Notes: a model not told the origin generated them from the letters alone. A DNA stretch of 42,224 bases from an uncultured Collinsella sp. (GCA_958427355.1 CAUACA010000018.1:1-42224); one strand, 5' to 3'; positions 32,567 to 41,133 are shown, counted from the first letter of the stretch. Numbers and translations: made by a program.

Positions 32567-35062
32567 CTATAGGTAGCGACCGGTAATGCTCTTGGAGCAG
32601 GCCGCGATGTCGCCTGGCGTACCGGCGCAGACGATTTGCCCGCCGGCGCCACCACCGCCCGGGCCCATGTCGATCACGTAATCGGCGTTACGGATAAGGT
32701 CGAGATCGTGCTCGATCACGATAACCGTGGCGCCCTTGGCAACGAGACCGTCAAACACGTTCAGCAGCACCTGAACATCGAGCGGATGTAGTCCAATCGT
32801 GGGCTCGTCGAACACGAATACGGCATCATCCTGCACGCGGCCCATCTCGCTCGCAAGCTTAAGACGCTGTGCCTCGCCGCCCGAAAGCGCCGGCGTGGGC
32901 TCACCAAGCGTGAGATAGCCCAATCCCAGGTCGTGCAAGGTCTGCAAGCGCGTCTGAACTTTCTTGAGTCCCAGCGTGGCGTCGATAGCCTCGTCCACAC
33001 TCATGTCCATGAGCTGCGGCAACGTAAGCAGGCTCCCGTCCTTGCCCTCGCGATGGATATGCGAAGCCGCGTCTGCATAACGTGATCCACGACATGCCGG
33101 GCAGACGATCTCGACGTCGGGCAAAAACTGCACGTCGAGCGATATCGAGCCCGTGCCATCGCACGTAGGGCAGCGCAAGGCGCCAGTGTTGTAGCTAAAG
33201 GCACCCGCCTTGTAGCCGGCTGCTTTGGCCTCGGACGTACGGGCGAAGGCGCGACGCAGCTCGTCATGAATGTCGGCATAAGTCGCCACTGTCGAGCGCA
33301 CGTTGGCGCCGATAGGCGTAGCGTCAATCAGGTTTGCGCGGGCAATGCCTTCGGCATCGACCCAGCGCACATGTTTTGGCAGGCGCTCGCCGGCTGCCTG
33401 CGCCTTAAGCGCCGGGATGAGCGTCTCGAGCACCAACGTCGTCTTGCCCGAGCCCGAAACGCCCGTCACCGCGACAAGACGGCCGCGCGGAATATCGACT
33501 TCGAGCGGCTTGACGGTATGGATGGCATTAGTTGCCATGCGGATGTGGCCCTGATCAAACATTTCCTCGTCAGTCACCTGCGGGCGCAAGCGCTTGGGAT
33601 CTGCGCGCAAAAACGGTGCGATGCGGCTGTCCTGCGATTGCTCGACCTCGTCTACCGTACCGGCAGCGATCACGTTACCGCCGCCTGCTCCGGCAACGGG
33701 GCCCATCTCGACCAGATAGTCGGCTTCCGCCAGCACGCGCGTGTCGTGGTCGACAACAACCACGGCGTTGCCGTCATCCACCAGATCGCGCATCACGCCC
33801 ACCAAGCCATCGACATTGGCAGGATGCAAGCCGATCGAGGGCTCGTCCAGCACATAGAGCACGCCTGTCGATCGGTTGCGCACCACGCGGGCAAGCTGCA
33901 CGCGCTGGCGCTCACCCGTGGAGAGCGTGGCACCGGCGCGATCGAGCGAAAGATAATCGAGACCCAGGTCGACCAGGCGGCGGGCCGCGCTCAAAAACGA
34001 ATCGCAGATATCCGTCGCCATGGGCCGCATCTCGGCTGGCAAGGATGCGGGCACCCCGCGCACCCACTCAATCGCCTCACCCAGCGTCATGGCCGCCGCC
34101 TGCGCCAGATTGATACCGCGCACCTGGGGCTGGCGCGCAGCCTCGGAAAGACGCGTACCACCACAGTCGCGGCATGGCCCCTCGCGCAAAAAGCGCGCAA
34201 CGCGTTTGAGGCCCTTGTCGTCCTTAACCTTGGCGAGCGCATTCTCGACGGTATAGACGGCGTTGTAATAGGTGAAGTCGAGCGGCGTGGCGCCCTCGCC
34301 GTTTTTGGGAACGTAGAGAATGTGCTTTTTAACCGCCGGACCATGGAACACGATGTCGCGCTCTTGAGGCGTGAGCTGGTTAAACGGCACGTCGGTGCGC
34401 ACGCCCATCTCGCCGGCCACCTGCTTCATCAGATCCCACATGAGTGTGCCCCAAGGAAGCACCGCGCCTTCGTTGATGGTCTTTGACTCGTCGGGCACCA
34501 GGCTCGCCTCGTCCACCTCGCGCATGACACCGGTGCCGCCGCAGGTAGGGCACGCACCACCGCTATTGAAAGCCAAATCCTCGGCACTCGGCGCGTAGAA
34601 CTCGCGGCCGCATATCGGACACGTGAGCGACAGGCCCGCAGCCACGTTAAGGCTCGGCTCCACGCGCGCCCCGCAGTGCGGGCACACGTGATGGGCGCAG
34701 CGGCTAAAGAGCAGACGCAGGCTGTTGTTGAGCTCGGTCATGGTGCCAAAAGTGGAACGCACGCCCGGCACGCTGGGGCGCTGATGCAATGCGAGCGCCG
34801 CCGGTACGTGCAGCACCTCGTCCACCTGGGCGTGCTCGGCCTGCGTCAGACGACGGCGGGTATAGGTGCTGAGCGCCTCCAGATAGCGGCGCGAGCCCTC
34901 GGCATAAAGAACCCCGAGTGCCAACGAACTCTTGCCCGAGCCCGACACGCCGGCAATACCCACGAGCCTTCCCAGCGGAATATCGATATCGATGTCCTTG
35001 AGGTTATGGACGCGCGCGCCACGCACCTCGATAGCCTGCGGGCTCATCTTCTGTTCCGTCAC
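32567..35062 (-). CDS. UvrA paralogue (short, UvrA2-like ABC ATPase)
   Basis: An 831-residue tandem ABC ATPase. It has two Walker A motifs (GVSGSGKSSLA and GVSGSGKTTLV), two signatures (LSTGERQRVQLARV and LSGGEAQRLKLA) and CxxC zinc pairs (CPHC, CPIC, CPTC, CRDC and CPTCDG...CPAC). It is about 100 residues shorter than housekeeping UvrA (about 940); short forms often lack the UvrB-binding region and act in drug tolerance or in auxiliary DNA repair. The start is uncertain: GTG 35062 has AGGGTGA about 6 nt upstream, while ATG 35047 is an alternative. It begins about 10 nt after ATPase B, so the two are probably one transcript. Confidence 0.88.
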   Translation of the reverse strand: MTEQKMSPQAIEVRGARVHNLKDIDIDIPLGRLVGIAGVSGSGKSSLALGVLYAEGSRRYLEALSTYTRRRLTQAEHAQVDEVLHVPAALALHQRPSVPGVRSTFGTMTELNNSLRLLFSRCAHHVCPHCGARVEPSLNVAAGLSLTCPICGREFYAPSAEDLAFNSGGACPTCGGTGVMREVDEASLVPDESKTINEGAVLPWGTLMWDLMKQVAGEMGVRTDVPFNQLTPQERDIVFHGPAVKKHILYVPKNGEGATPLDFTYYNAVYTVENALAKVKDDKGLKRVARFLREGPCRDCGGTRLSEAARQPQVRGINLAQAAAMTLGEAIEWVRGVPASLPAEMRPMATDICDSFLSAARRLVDLGLDYLSLDRAGATLSTGERQRVQLARVVRNRSTGVLYVLDEPSIGLHPANVDGLVGVMRDLVDDGNAVVVVDHDTRVLAEADYLVEMGPVAGAGGGNVIAAGTVDEVEQSQDSRIAPFLRADPKRLRPQVTDEEMFDQGHIRMATNAIHTVKPLEVDIPRGRLVAVTGVSGSGKTTLVLETLIPALKAQAAGERLPKHVRWVDAEGIARANLIDATPIGANVRSTVATYADIHDELRRAFARTSEAKAAGYKAGAFSYNTGALRCPTCDGTGSISLDVQFLPDVEIVCPACRGSRYADAASHIHREGKDGSLLTLPQLMDMSVDEAIDATLGLKKVQTRLQTLHDLGLGYLTLGEPTPALSGGEAQRLKLASEMGRVQDDAVFVFDEPTIGLHPLDVQVLLNVFDGLVAKGATVIVIEHDLDLIRNADYVIDMGPGGGGAGGQIVCAGTPGDIAACSKSITGRYL

Positions 35063-35072
35063 CTTTATCACC

Positions 35073-36191
35073 CTACTCGTGCCATAAAATGCGATCGCGG
35101 ATGTACTCACCCAGCATGGGCACGGTAAACCGCACGAGACCGTATCCGGCAGCCTCGATGACGCGCTCGCGAATCAGGCTTGCGCGATATTTGCTCGCCC
35201 AGCTTTGGGTGCGATCGCAACGCTCAATGATATCCGCCATGCGAGTCGGTTTGCCCTCGTCAGCCGCCATGGCCTCGATAAAGAGGCGCTGCGGACTGCG
35301 CAACCCGTAATACAAGGGAGCGTCGACCGCTTCATAGAACTCGGAGACGGCATCGGCGTAGCCAGCCTCGACATCGCGCCTTTCAATGACTCGCGAGTTG
35401 CGCCGGACAGCAGACCGCCACATGTAATAGCCCACCAGCTGAACCATATAGGGATGCCCCATGCTTTTGCGCGCCGCAAGGTCCGCCGTCTCCGCGTCAA
35501 CGTAAAGACCAGCGTCTTTGACCGTCTGGATATACGAATCGCGCACCTTGGGCAAAGATATCGCCCCCAGCGTACGCTGCTGGGCACGCCGCAAAAACGT
35601 CACGCTCGGCTCTTCGAGCAGATCGTCAACCATACTGGGTAAGCCGGCAAAAACAAGCGCAAGGCCGCGCTGGTCGCTATCGGACAAGCCCGTGGCATCC
35701 TGGTCTCCGAGCACCTGCTGATAGAGAACGGCAAGAGCCGCCAGCTCCTCGATAGACGCAGATTGAGCCTCGTCAATCGCAAACAGTATGCCCTTGCCTG
35801 GACCGAGCTTCTTGAGGCGCTCGTTGACCAGCCCTCGCAACGTCTCGCCCTTTGCTCGCGCCGCCTCGACTGACATCCGCCCAAACGACGGACCGAACTC
35901 CATTGACGTTACAACGGGTTTATTCGAGCGAAGCGCGTCGGCCAAGCGGTCGCATAAGCCAAGCGAAGCGGAATCGGAGACAACCGCCCATCCGCGCTCG
36001 CTGGCCAGACGTTGCAGCTCCCGCAGGAGAACTGTCTTGCCGCAGCCGCGGTTTCCCGTAATGAGCATGAGCCTGCCCGGCGCTCCGGCGCCGTTATCGA
36101 GCCCTTCCGCAAAATCTTCGATGACCGACTCGCGACCGATGAGTATCGGAGGCCGCTTGCCAGCCGTGGGCTTAAAGGGATTTGGATTCAT
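35073..36191 (-). CDS. Orc1/Cdc6-like AAA ATPase with C-terminal winged helix (ATPase B)
   Basis: A 372-residue paralogue of ATPase A. Walker A is GNRGCGKT (46-53), Walker B GILFAIDEAQ (134-143), sensor 1 LALVFAGLPS, then VTFLRRAQQRTLG. The C-terminal region has a winged-helix pattern (TRMADIIERCDRTQSWASKYRASLIRERVI). GAGGAGA lies 5 nt before the ATG. It is upstream of, and nearly touching, the UvrA-like gene. The phased TTATACC boxes upstream may be its own binding sites. The role is unknown; DNA remodelling or damage signalling is speculation. Confidence 0.8.
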   Translation of the reverse strand: MNPNPFKPTAGKRPPILIGRESVIEDFAEGLDNGAGAPGRLMLITGNRGCGKTVLLRELQRLASERGWAVVSDSASLGLCDRLADALRSNKPVVTSMEFGPSFGRMSVEAARAKGETLRGLVNERLKKLGPGKGILFAIDEAQSASIEELAALAVLYQQVLGDQDATGLSDSDQRGLALVFAGLPSMVDDLLEEPSVTFLRRAQQRTLGAISLPKVRDSYIQTVKDAGLYVDAETADLAARKSMGHPYMVQLVGYYMWRSAVRRNSRVIERRDVEAGYADAVSEFYEAVDAPLYYGLRSPQRLFIEAMAADEGKPTRMADIIERCDRTQSWASKYRASLIRERVIEAAGYGLVRFTVPMLGEYIRDRILWHE

Positions 36192-36226
36192 GTCGGTCTC
36201 CTCGGATTGGCAAACCCTGGTAATAG

Positions 36227-36253
36227 TTATACCAACTTATACCGAGTTATACC
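36227..36253. promoter_or_regulatory. Three TTATACC boxes at exact 10-bp spacing
   Basis: TTATACC occurs at 36227-36233, 36237-36243 and 36247-36253, each preceded by AG or AC. The 10-bp period places all three on one face of the helix, as for cooperative binding. They lie 35-60 bp upstream of ATPase B. Confidence 0.7.
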
Positions 36254-36257
36254 AATA

Positions 36258-36292
36258 ACATGTGACAAAGAAACTGTCCCTTTGTCACATGT
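36258..36292. repeat. Dispersed palindromic unit, copy C
   Basis: ACATGTGACAAAG (36258-36270) pairs perfectly with 36280-36292 around AAACTGTCC. On the minus strand it contains the last codon and stop (ATG TGA) of the Tet-like GTPase gene. Confidence 0.85.
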
Positions 36293-38288
36293 GGCCGAAA
36301 AACTCGGCGTCTGCTGCTCGCCAGGGGCGGAAGGTGGCGGGATCGATCTTTACGTGCGCCGCGGCGGGCACGTCGTACCATTTGACCGTGTAACCGGCGC
36401 CGTGAGAGCAAAAGACCGAGTCGGGCGTGTTGGGCAGATCGGCCTCGGGCTCATAAGCGGCAGTCTCGATTACGCGCTCGGCATCATGGCAAGCCGCATA
36501 GCCGGCAAACTCCAGGTACAGATGTCCGCGACCGCTCGTGTAGGCAGCCACCTCCAGCGCGTAATCCTGCACCTCGGATGCCGGCACGCGACCCATAAGC
36601 TTCGCCCGGTCTCCCGCCATCGTCGGCGGCTCGTACTCGGCACCCATGCGCGTGGCATCCGAGAGCGCCCGGCCCACGCACTCCCCCGGCACCTCGAGCT
36701 CAAAGCGATACCACGGCTCCAACAGCACCGCCGCGCCGGCCTCACTCGCTTGCATGAGCCCCTGGCGAATCGCGCGGTACGTGGCCTGGCGAAAATCACC
36801 GCCCTCGGTGTGCTTGGCATGCGCGCGGCCGCCCGTGAGTGTAATGCGCACATCGGTGATGGGCGAGCCAGTCAGCACGCCCAGGTGGTCGCGCTCCATG
36901 GCGTTGGTGAGCGCCAAACGCTGCCAGTTAAGATCGAGCTCGTCGGTCGAGGTCACGGTGCCAAACTGCACGCCCGAACCCGCTGCCAACGGCTCCAGGC
37001 GCAGATGCACCTCGGCATAGTGGCGCAGCGGCTCAAAGTGGCCCACGCCCTCGACCGGCTGCGAAATAGTCTCCTTATAGAGAATGCCGCCAGACTCAAA
37101 CGCAACCGAAAGGCCAAAACGATCGGCCAACACCCGCTGCACGACCTCGAGTTGCACAGCGCCCATCAGCTGCAAATGAATCTGCTCTAGATGCGTATTC
37201 CAGCTTACGCCGAGCATGGGATCTTCGTCCGCCAGCTCAGTCAACGCTTTGAACACCGCATGGACATCGTGTTCGCCCGGAAGCACCGTATAGGTGAGGA
37301 CCGGCGCAATGACGGGCGCATCGCCCGCGGGCTCCGCGCCCAGGGCGTCCCCTGGGCGAACATGCGCAAGACCCGTCACAGCACAAATACCGTCAGCAGC
37401 AACTTCTTGGGCAAGCTCATACTTTTCGCCGTTATAGATGCGTACCTGATCGACCTTCTGCTCCCATGCCTCGGCGCCGGAACGTCCGTCAATCATCTGC
37501 TTGGCATGCAGCGTGCCGCCGGTCACTTTAACCCAAGCCAAGCGCTCGCCGCGATCCCCGCGGCTGACACGATAGACGCGCGCGGCAAACTCCGGAAGCC
37601 ATGCCTGTTCACGCATCAGCGCGCATATGCCGTCCAGCAGCTCGTCCACGCCTTGGTCCTTGAGCGCCGACCCGGCAAAGCAGGGAAAGAGTTTGCGCTC
37701 GGCAACCATGCGCGACAGCGTTGCGACAGAAAGCTCGCCCGCCTCAAGAAACTCCTCGAGCGCTTCTTCGTCTAACGCGGCAGCGTCCTCCTGAACGGCC
37801 CCGCCCGCCAGCAGTTCGCTGGCATCCAAGCAGCCCTCGGAGAGACGTTGCCCAAGTTGTGCCAGCAAAACATCGCGGCCGGGATTCTCCAAATCGATTT
37901 TATTGATATAGATGAACGTCGGGATGTCATAGCGCGCAAGCAGGCGCCACAGGGTTTCGGTGTGCCCCTGCACGCCGTCGTTGGCGCCCACAACTAAAAT
38001 CGCGTAGTCCAGCGCGCGCAATGTGCGCTCCGCCTCGGCCGAAAAATCGACATGCCCCGGTGCATCCACGAGCATGACGTGGGTATCGCCATGGTCGAGC
38101 ACGGCCTGCGACGAGAAGATCGTAATGCCACGCTCACGCTCGATCGCGTTCGTGTCCAGATGCGAATCGCCATCGTCCACGCGGCCGCGCTTGCGAATGC
38201 GACCCGCGTTGAACAACATGGCCTCGGCCAGCGTGGTCTTGCCGGCATCGACATGCGCCAAGATTCCAACGACCGCTTGCTTCGACAT
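36285..38288 (-). CDS. EF-G-like GTPase of the tetracycline ribosomal-protection family, loop diverged
   Basis: A 667-residue translational GTPase. The G motifs are AHVDAGKTT (11-19), RERGITI, DAPGHVD, NKID and SALK, and the domain order follows Tet(M)/Tet(O). In the domain IV loop, Tet(M) has YSPVSTPADFR with the drug-dislodging tip, while this protein has HAKHTEGGDFR, so tetracycline resistance cannot be assumed. AGGAG lies about 4 nt before the ATG at 38288; a longer frame lacks a site. It could be a housekeeping or stress-related ribosome factor. The last residues (HM) lie in the palindromic unit. Confidence 0.82.
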   Translation of the reverse strand: MSKQAVVGILAHVDAGKTTLAEAMLFNAGRIRKRGRVDDGDSHLDTNAIERERGITIFSSQAVLDHGDTHVMLVDAPGHVDFSAEAERTLRALDYAILVVGANDGVQGHTETLWRLLARYDIPTFIYINKIDLENPGRDVLLAQLGQRLSEGCLDASELLAGGAVQEDAAALDEEALEEFLEAGELSVATLSRMVAERKLFPCFAGSALKDQGVDELLDGICALMREQAWLPEFAARVYRVSRGDRGERLAWVKVTGGTLHAKQMIDGRSGAEAWEQKVDQVRIYNGEKYELAQEVAADGICAVTGLAHVRPGDALGAEPAGDAPVIAPVLTYTVLPGEHDVHAVFKALTELADEDPMLGVSWNTHLEQIHLQLMGAVQLEVVQRVLADRFGLSVAFESGGILYKETISQPVEGVGHFEPLRHYAEVHLRLEPLAAGSGVQFGTVTSTDELDLNWQRLALTNAMERDHLGVLTGSPITDVRITLTGGRAHAKHTEGGDFRQATYRAIRQGLMQASEAGAAVLLEPWYRFELEVPGECVGRALSDATRMGAEYEPPTMAGDRAKLMGRVPASEVQDYALEVAAYTSGRGHLYLEFAGYAACHDAERVIETAAYEPEADLPNTPDSVFCSHGAGYTVKWYDVPAAAHVKIDPATFRPWRAADAEFFGHM

Positions 38289-38522
38289 GGCTCTCCTCTT
38301 ATTGCAAGCCCATCGCACGCGGCAACGGGCATCCTCGTTCCACACTGGATGATACAATGTACGGGCCGGCGGGCGAAGCGAGCCCTATCCCCCGACCGAG
38401 CTCATCGCCCCGCGTTGCCGCGCAGCGATTTTCGTAGGTTCGCGCCTTGCGAAAGCCGGCACCTCCCCTTTTTGTCTGCCTGGGCTCATCTGGGGCGATA
38501 ACAACGCGAGCCCCACAACAAC
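38289..38522. other. Intergenic region with several small stem-loops, nothing recognised
   Basis: The region holds TGATACAAT (a plus-strand extended -10-like site near 38350), GGGC-gaagcga-GCCC, TTCGC-gcctt-GCGAA and a CCCCTTTTT run near 38470. A small RNA on the plus strand or a leader on the minus strand is possible. I saw no SRP, tmRNA, RNase P or tRNA signature. Confidence 0.35.
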
Positions 38523-38570
38523 GCGTTTTACCAAAAATGGCCCCACTCGGGGCCATTTTTGGTAAAACGC
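38523..38570. terminator. 22-bp perfect inverted repeat, probable terminator of the GNAT gene
   Basis: GCGTTTTACC... (38523-38544) pairs perfectly over 22 bp with 38549-38570 around ACTC. The core is CCAAAAATGGCCCC with its complement. The stem itself carries A- and T-runs suited to termination on either strand. Confidence 0.8.
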
Positions 38571-38588
38571 TGGTATGTGGCTCGGCCT

Positions 38589-39080
38589 TTATGCCTCGCG
38601 CAGCCAATCAAACGCGACGCGCGGCGTACCGTCCGACACATATACGATACCGGCGCGCTTAAACCCGGCCTTGGCGATGGCTCCCTGCATGGGCAGGTTG
38701 TCCTGATGCGTGTCGATGCGCAGGTGATCGGCGCGTTCCTTGGCAAAGGCAAACATCGCAGCCGCGATACCGTGCGCGGTGCCATCGGACGCCACACGGT
38801 GCAGCACAGCATACGGGGCGTCGCTGCGCCACTGGCCGCCCTCGATCACATCGTAGGAACTGTCCGGCCCCGGCAGAAAGGCAAACGTCGCCACCACGCG
38901 TCCGTCTTCCTCGCACACATAGCTGCCACCGGCGGCGATATCGGCAGCCAGCTGCTCGCCCGAAGGCGTGCCCTCGGGCCACTGCGTCGTGTTGCCATGT
39001 GCGCGCATAAAGGCACGGGCCGCGTCATAGATGGCCATGACGGCGGGAATGTCGGTATCGAGGGTTTTTCTGATCATCAC
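38589..39080 (-). CDS. GNAT-family N-acetyltransferase
   Basis: A 163-residue acetyl-CoA-dependent acyltransferase. The acetyl-CoA loop is in LHRVASDGTAHGIAAAMFAFAKE and the C-terminal beta-bulge region is GFKRAGIVYV. The substrate (amino group of a small molecule or protein) is unknown. GAGG lies about 10 nt before the first ATG (39080); a second ATG follows directly. It is divergent from the zinc-ribbon gene with a dyad between. Confidence 0.85.
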   Translation of the reverse strand: MMIRKTLDTDIPAVMAIYDAARAFMRAHGNTTQWPEGTPSGEQLAADIAAGGSYVCEEDGRVVATFAFLPGPDSSYDVIEGGQWRSDAPYAVLHRVASDGTAHGIAAAMFAFAKERADHLRIDTHQDNLPMQGAIAKAGFKRAGIVYVSDGTPRVAFDWLREA

Positions 39081-39098
39081 GCGGCGACCTCACGTTTA

Positions 39099-39130
39099 TT
39101 GGTATCACTTTGATTGAGCAATGATACCAA
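39099..39130. promoter_or_regulatory. Dyad in the GNAT/zinc-ribbon divergent region
   Basis: TTGGTATCA (39099-39107) and TGATACCAA (39122-39130) form a perfect 9-bp inverted repeat with a 14-bp spacer, midway between divergent start codons. Confidence 0.55.
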
Positions 39131-39154
39131 CGTTTGGAGAAGGGCGCGAAGCAG

Positions 39155-39451
39155 ATGGGAAGCAAAAAGCGAGCCGCCTGGTCAAAGGCCAAAAGCGAGT
39201 TTTTGAGCGCTGCTACCGGCGGCGATATGAGCGACCTGTTTGCACGCGAGGACGAGCGCCGCGACGCCCTGGACGCCGAGCGCGATGAAGCCTGGCGCTA
39301 CAAATCGTGCGAGCGCAAAAACCGTTACGACACGCGCGCCGAGGCCGAGGCAGTTATGGCCGACTGCGAAAACCGCGGACGCCGCGGGCTGGCCTGCTAC
39401 AAATGCGAATACTGCGGCGGCTGGCACTTGACGTCGCACCCTTGGAAATAG
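39155..39451 (+). CDS. Small zinc-ribbon-like protein
   Basis: A 98-residue basic protein. The C-terminal half reads SCERKNRYDTRAEAEAVMADC and CYKCEYCGGWHLTSHPWK, giving a CxxC...CxxCxxxH-type zinc site. Similar small proteins occur in phages and actinobacteria; the function is unknown. ATG 39155 is preferred to TTG 39134; GAGAAGGG lies about 10 nt upstream, so the site is weak. Confidence 0.65.
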   Translation: MGSKKRAAWSKAKSEFLSAATGGDMSDLFAREDERRDALDAERDEAWRYKSCERKNRYDTRAEAEAVMADCENRGRRGLACYKCEYCGGWHLTSHPWK

Positions 39452-39499
39452 GCGCCGCATCGGCACGGCATTGACGGAGCGCCAGCCATCGCACGCAAG

Positions 39500-40204
39500 C
39501 TACGGGCGCGGCGGCACCAACACATCGTAGCGAACGGCCTTGCCCGCAAGTTGATAGCTCGGCTTAACGCAGGCAAGCAGCGGCCCCTTCACCGGCCGCT
39601 TGATAACGACCTTGCGCGGGCGCGCCGCAAGCGCAGCTTCGACCAGCGTCTCCTCATCGGCGCACGGCTGCTCCAGATGGTGCAAGAGTTGGAACTTCTT
39701 TTTCACCGCCGCGCTCTTGGTGCGTTCGGGAAACATGGGATCCAGATATACCACGTCGGGGGCGGCAAGCTCGCCCCGCCCGATCAGCTCAGCCGTATGG
39801 CGAAGGCCGGCAATGCTGTCCTCGCCCGCATGTAAGCGCATGCGCGACACGGCAGCCGCAAGCGCCGGATCATCTGCCGCGCGATCCAGGGCATCCTTGA
39901 GGAGCGCCGCGATCACGCAATCCTGCTCATACAGATCGACGGTAAAGCCCGCGGCCGCCAACAGCAGCGAATCCTCGCCAAAGCCTGCCGTGGCATCAAT
40001 CGCCCATGGGCACTCGATGCCTTTTGCGCGCGCAGCCTTTACCAACAGCTCTTGCTGCAGACGGCCCTGCTTGAGCCGCGGAAGCATGCGGTCAAAATCG
40101 GCACGTAGCTCCATCGTGCCGTCGGTGAGCGTGAGGCCCTCGGACTTCCCGATCAGCTCAAGCCCCGCGGCCCGAGCAACAGAAAAGGGATCGACGACGC
40201 CCAT
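39500..40204 (-). CDS. rsmJ: 16S rRNA (guanine(1516)-N2)-methyltransferase RsmJ-like
   Basis: A 234-residue SAM-dependent methyltransferase. DATAGFGEDSLLLA binds SAM, YLDPMFPERTKSA is the catalytic DPxF/Y-type motif and VIKRPVKGP is typical of RsmJ. It would methylate a guanine in 16S rRNA. AAGGAG lies 5 nt before the ATG at 40204; the GTG two codons earlier sits on the ribosome site. Confidence 0.9.
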   Translation of the reverse strand: MGVVDPFSVARAAGLELIGKSEGLTLTDGTMELRADFDRMLPRLKQGRLQQELLVKAARAKGIECPWAIDATAGFGEDSLLLAAAGFTVDLYEQDCVIAALLKDALDRAADDPALAAAVSRMRLHAGEDSIAGLRHTAELIGRGELAAPDVVYLDPMFPERTKSAAVKKKFQLLHHLEQPCADEETLVEAALAARPRKVVIKRPVKGPLLACVKPSYQLAGKAVRYDVLVPPRP

Positions 40205-40267
40205 GGGCACTCCTTAGCAAGCAAAACGAATACGCGAGTGCCGTTTATGCCAGCACCCAACCGTCCG

Positions 40268-40408
40268 CTATTGTCCCACATGCGACATGGCCCACAGCAT
40301 CGCAATGCAAAGCACCGCCATCAATCCCGTGCACACGGCAGCGATCACAGAATCACCCATGCGCCTTCCCAACGACTGCGGCTCACGCACTTGCCCTGCT
40401 CCGTACAT
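40268..40408 (-). CDS. Small single-pass membrane protein, 46 residues
   Basis: The sequence begins MYGAGQVREPQSLGRRMGDS and has one hydrophobic helix (about 20-42). AAGGAGGA lies 6 nt before the ATG at 40408 (a second ATG at 40411 overlaps it), a strong site that supports a real gene. It is upstream of rsmJ on the same strand with a 63-bp gap. I do not recognise it. Confidence 0.6.
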   Translation of the reverse strand: MYGAGQVREPQSLGRRMGDSVIAAVCTGLMAVLCIAMLWAMSHVGQ

Positions 40409-40640
40409 CATGACTCCTCCTTGAGACCAGCTCCTTGTTACGGCCTCATCATCGCAGCGCCGCACATGGGCTGCCATCGATTTGGCTTACGTCCAGCTTT
40501 CCTTTTTGAAAGGTTGGACCGTACAGGCAAGAGACGCTTTCAAACGCATGCATCGCCCCGTTGAACTACAATGTGCTTCACGATATGTGCCGCAACCTGG
40601 GTGCGACAGATTCTCCGCGCCCGCATCGAAAGGACCAGCT

Positions 40641-41042
40641 ATGAGCGCCGCTCGCAAGACACTCAAAATCCTTGCCCTGATTTATTTTGTTCTGGGCATC
40701 GCCAGTCTCGTCATTGGAATCGCCGGCATCGCGACCGGCAACCTCGATTCCACGTACGGGTCGAACGCCATGCTCGCCGCGGTCGTGCTGGTCGCCAAGG
40801 GCCTCATCGATCTCGCCGCAGGTGTTGCGGGCATCAAGGGCGCCAACAAGCCTTCGCAGGTGGATGCTGCGTTTAAGCTCGGCATCGTTGCCGCAATCGC
40901 CACGATTGCGCAGGCCGCGCTCACGCTTCCCGCGCTCGGCGGCAGCGCCGTCAATATCGTCGCCTTTGTCATCGTGGTGTACGACCTGTTCTTTGTTCAG
41001 CAGGCACACGCCGTTAAGGCCGAGAACAAGGACCGCCTGTAA
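40641..41042 (+). CDS. Four-helix membrane protein of unknown function
   Basis: A 133-residue protein with hydrophobic segments at about 9-33, 43-66, 77-98 and 102-122 and a charged C-terminus. AAAGGA lies 6 nt before the ATG. The upstream region 40412-40640 holds a GTCCA...TGGAC hairpin with TTTCC/GAAAGG (near 40492-40519) and no gene that I can support. Confidence 0.7.
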   Translation: MSAARKTLKILALIYFVLGIASLVIGIAGIATGNLDSTYGSNAMLAAVVLVAKGLIDLAAGVAGIKGANKPSQVDAAFKLGIVAAIATIAQAALTLPALGGSAVNIVAFVIVVYDLFFVQQAHAVKAENKDRL

Positions 41043-41081
41043 GCGCTCGCTTCTCATAACCTCTGCAGCCAAGCAACTAAA

Positions 41082-41117
41082 AAGGGCCGATCGCGCATCT
41101 CCGCGGTCGGCCCTTTG
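41082..41117 (+). terminator. Terminator of the four-helix membrane protein gene
   Basis: AAAGGGCCGA (41082-41091) pairs with TCGGCCCTTT (41108-41117), with CGCG/CGCG inside. Confidence 0.85.
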
Positions 41118-41133
41118 CGTTTGCCCAGATAAA

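Noticed and set aside
31426..36191. Prophage or plasmid origin of the ATPase/UvrA block
   Set aside because: No integrase, att repeats, capsid or replication genes flank it, and codon use is like the neighbours.
36285..38288. Confident tetracycline-resistance call
   Set aside because: Overall similarity fits, but the key domain IV loop is changed and no mobile element or tet leader peptide is evident.
38340..38475. Possible SRP RNA, tRNA or other housekeeping RNA
   Set aside because: The GGAAGGAAGCAGCC-type SRP core and a tRNA T-loop with matching acceptor stem could not be found.
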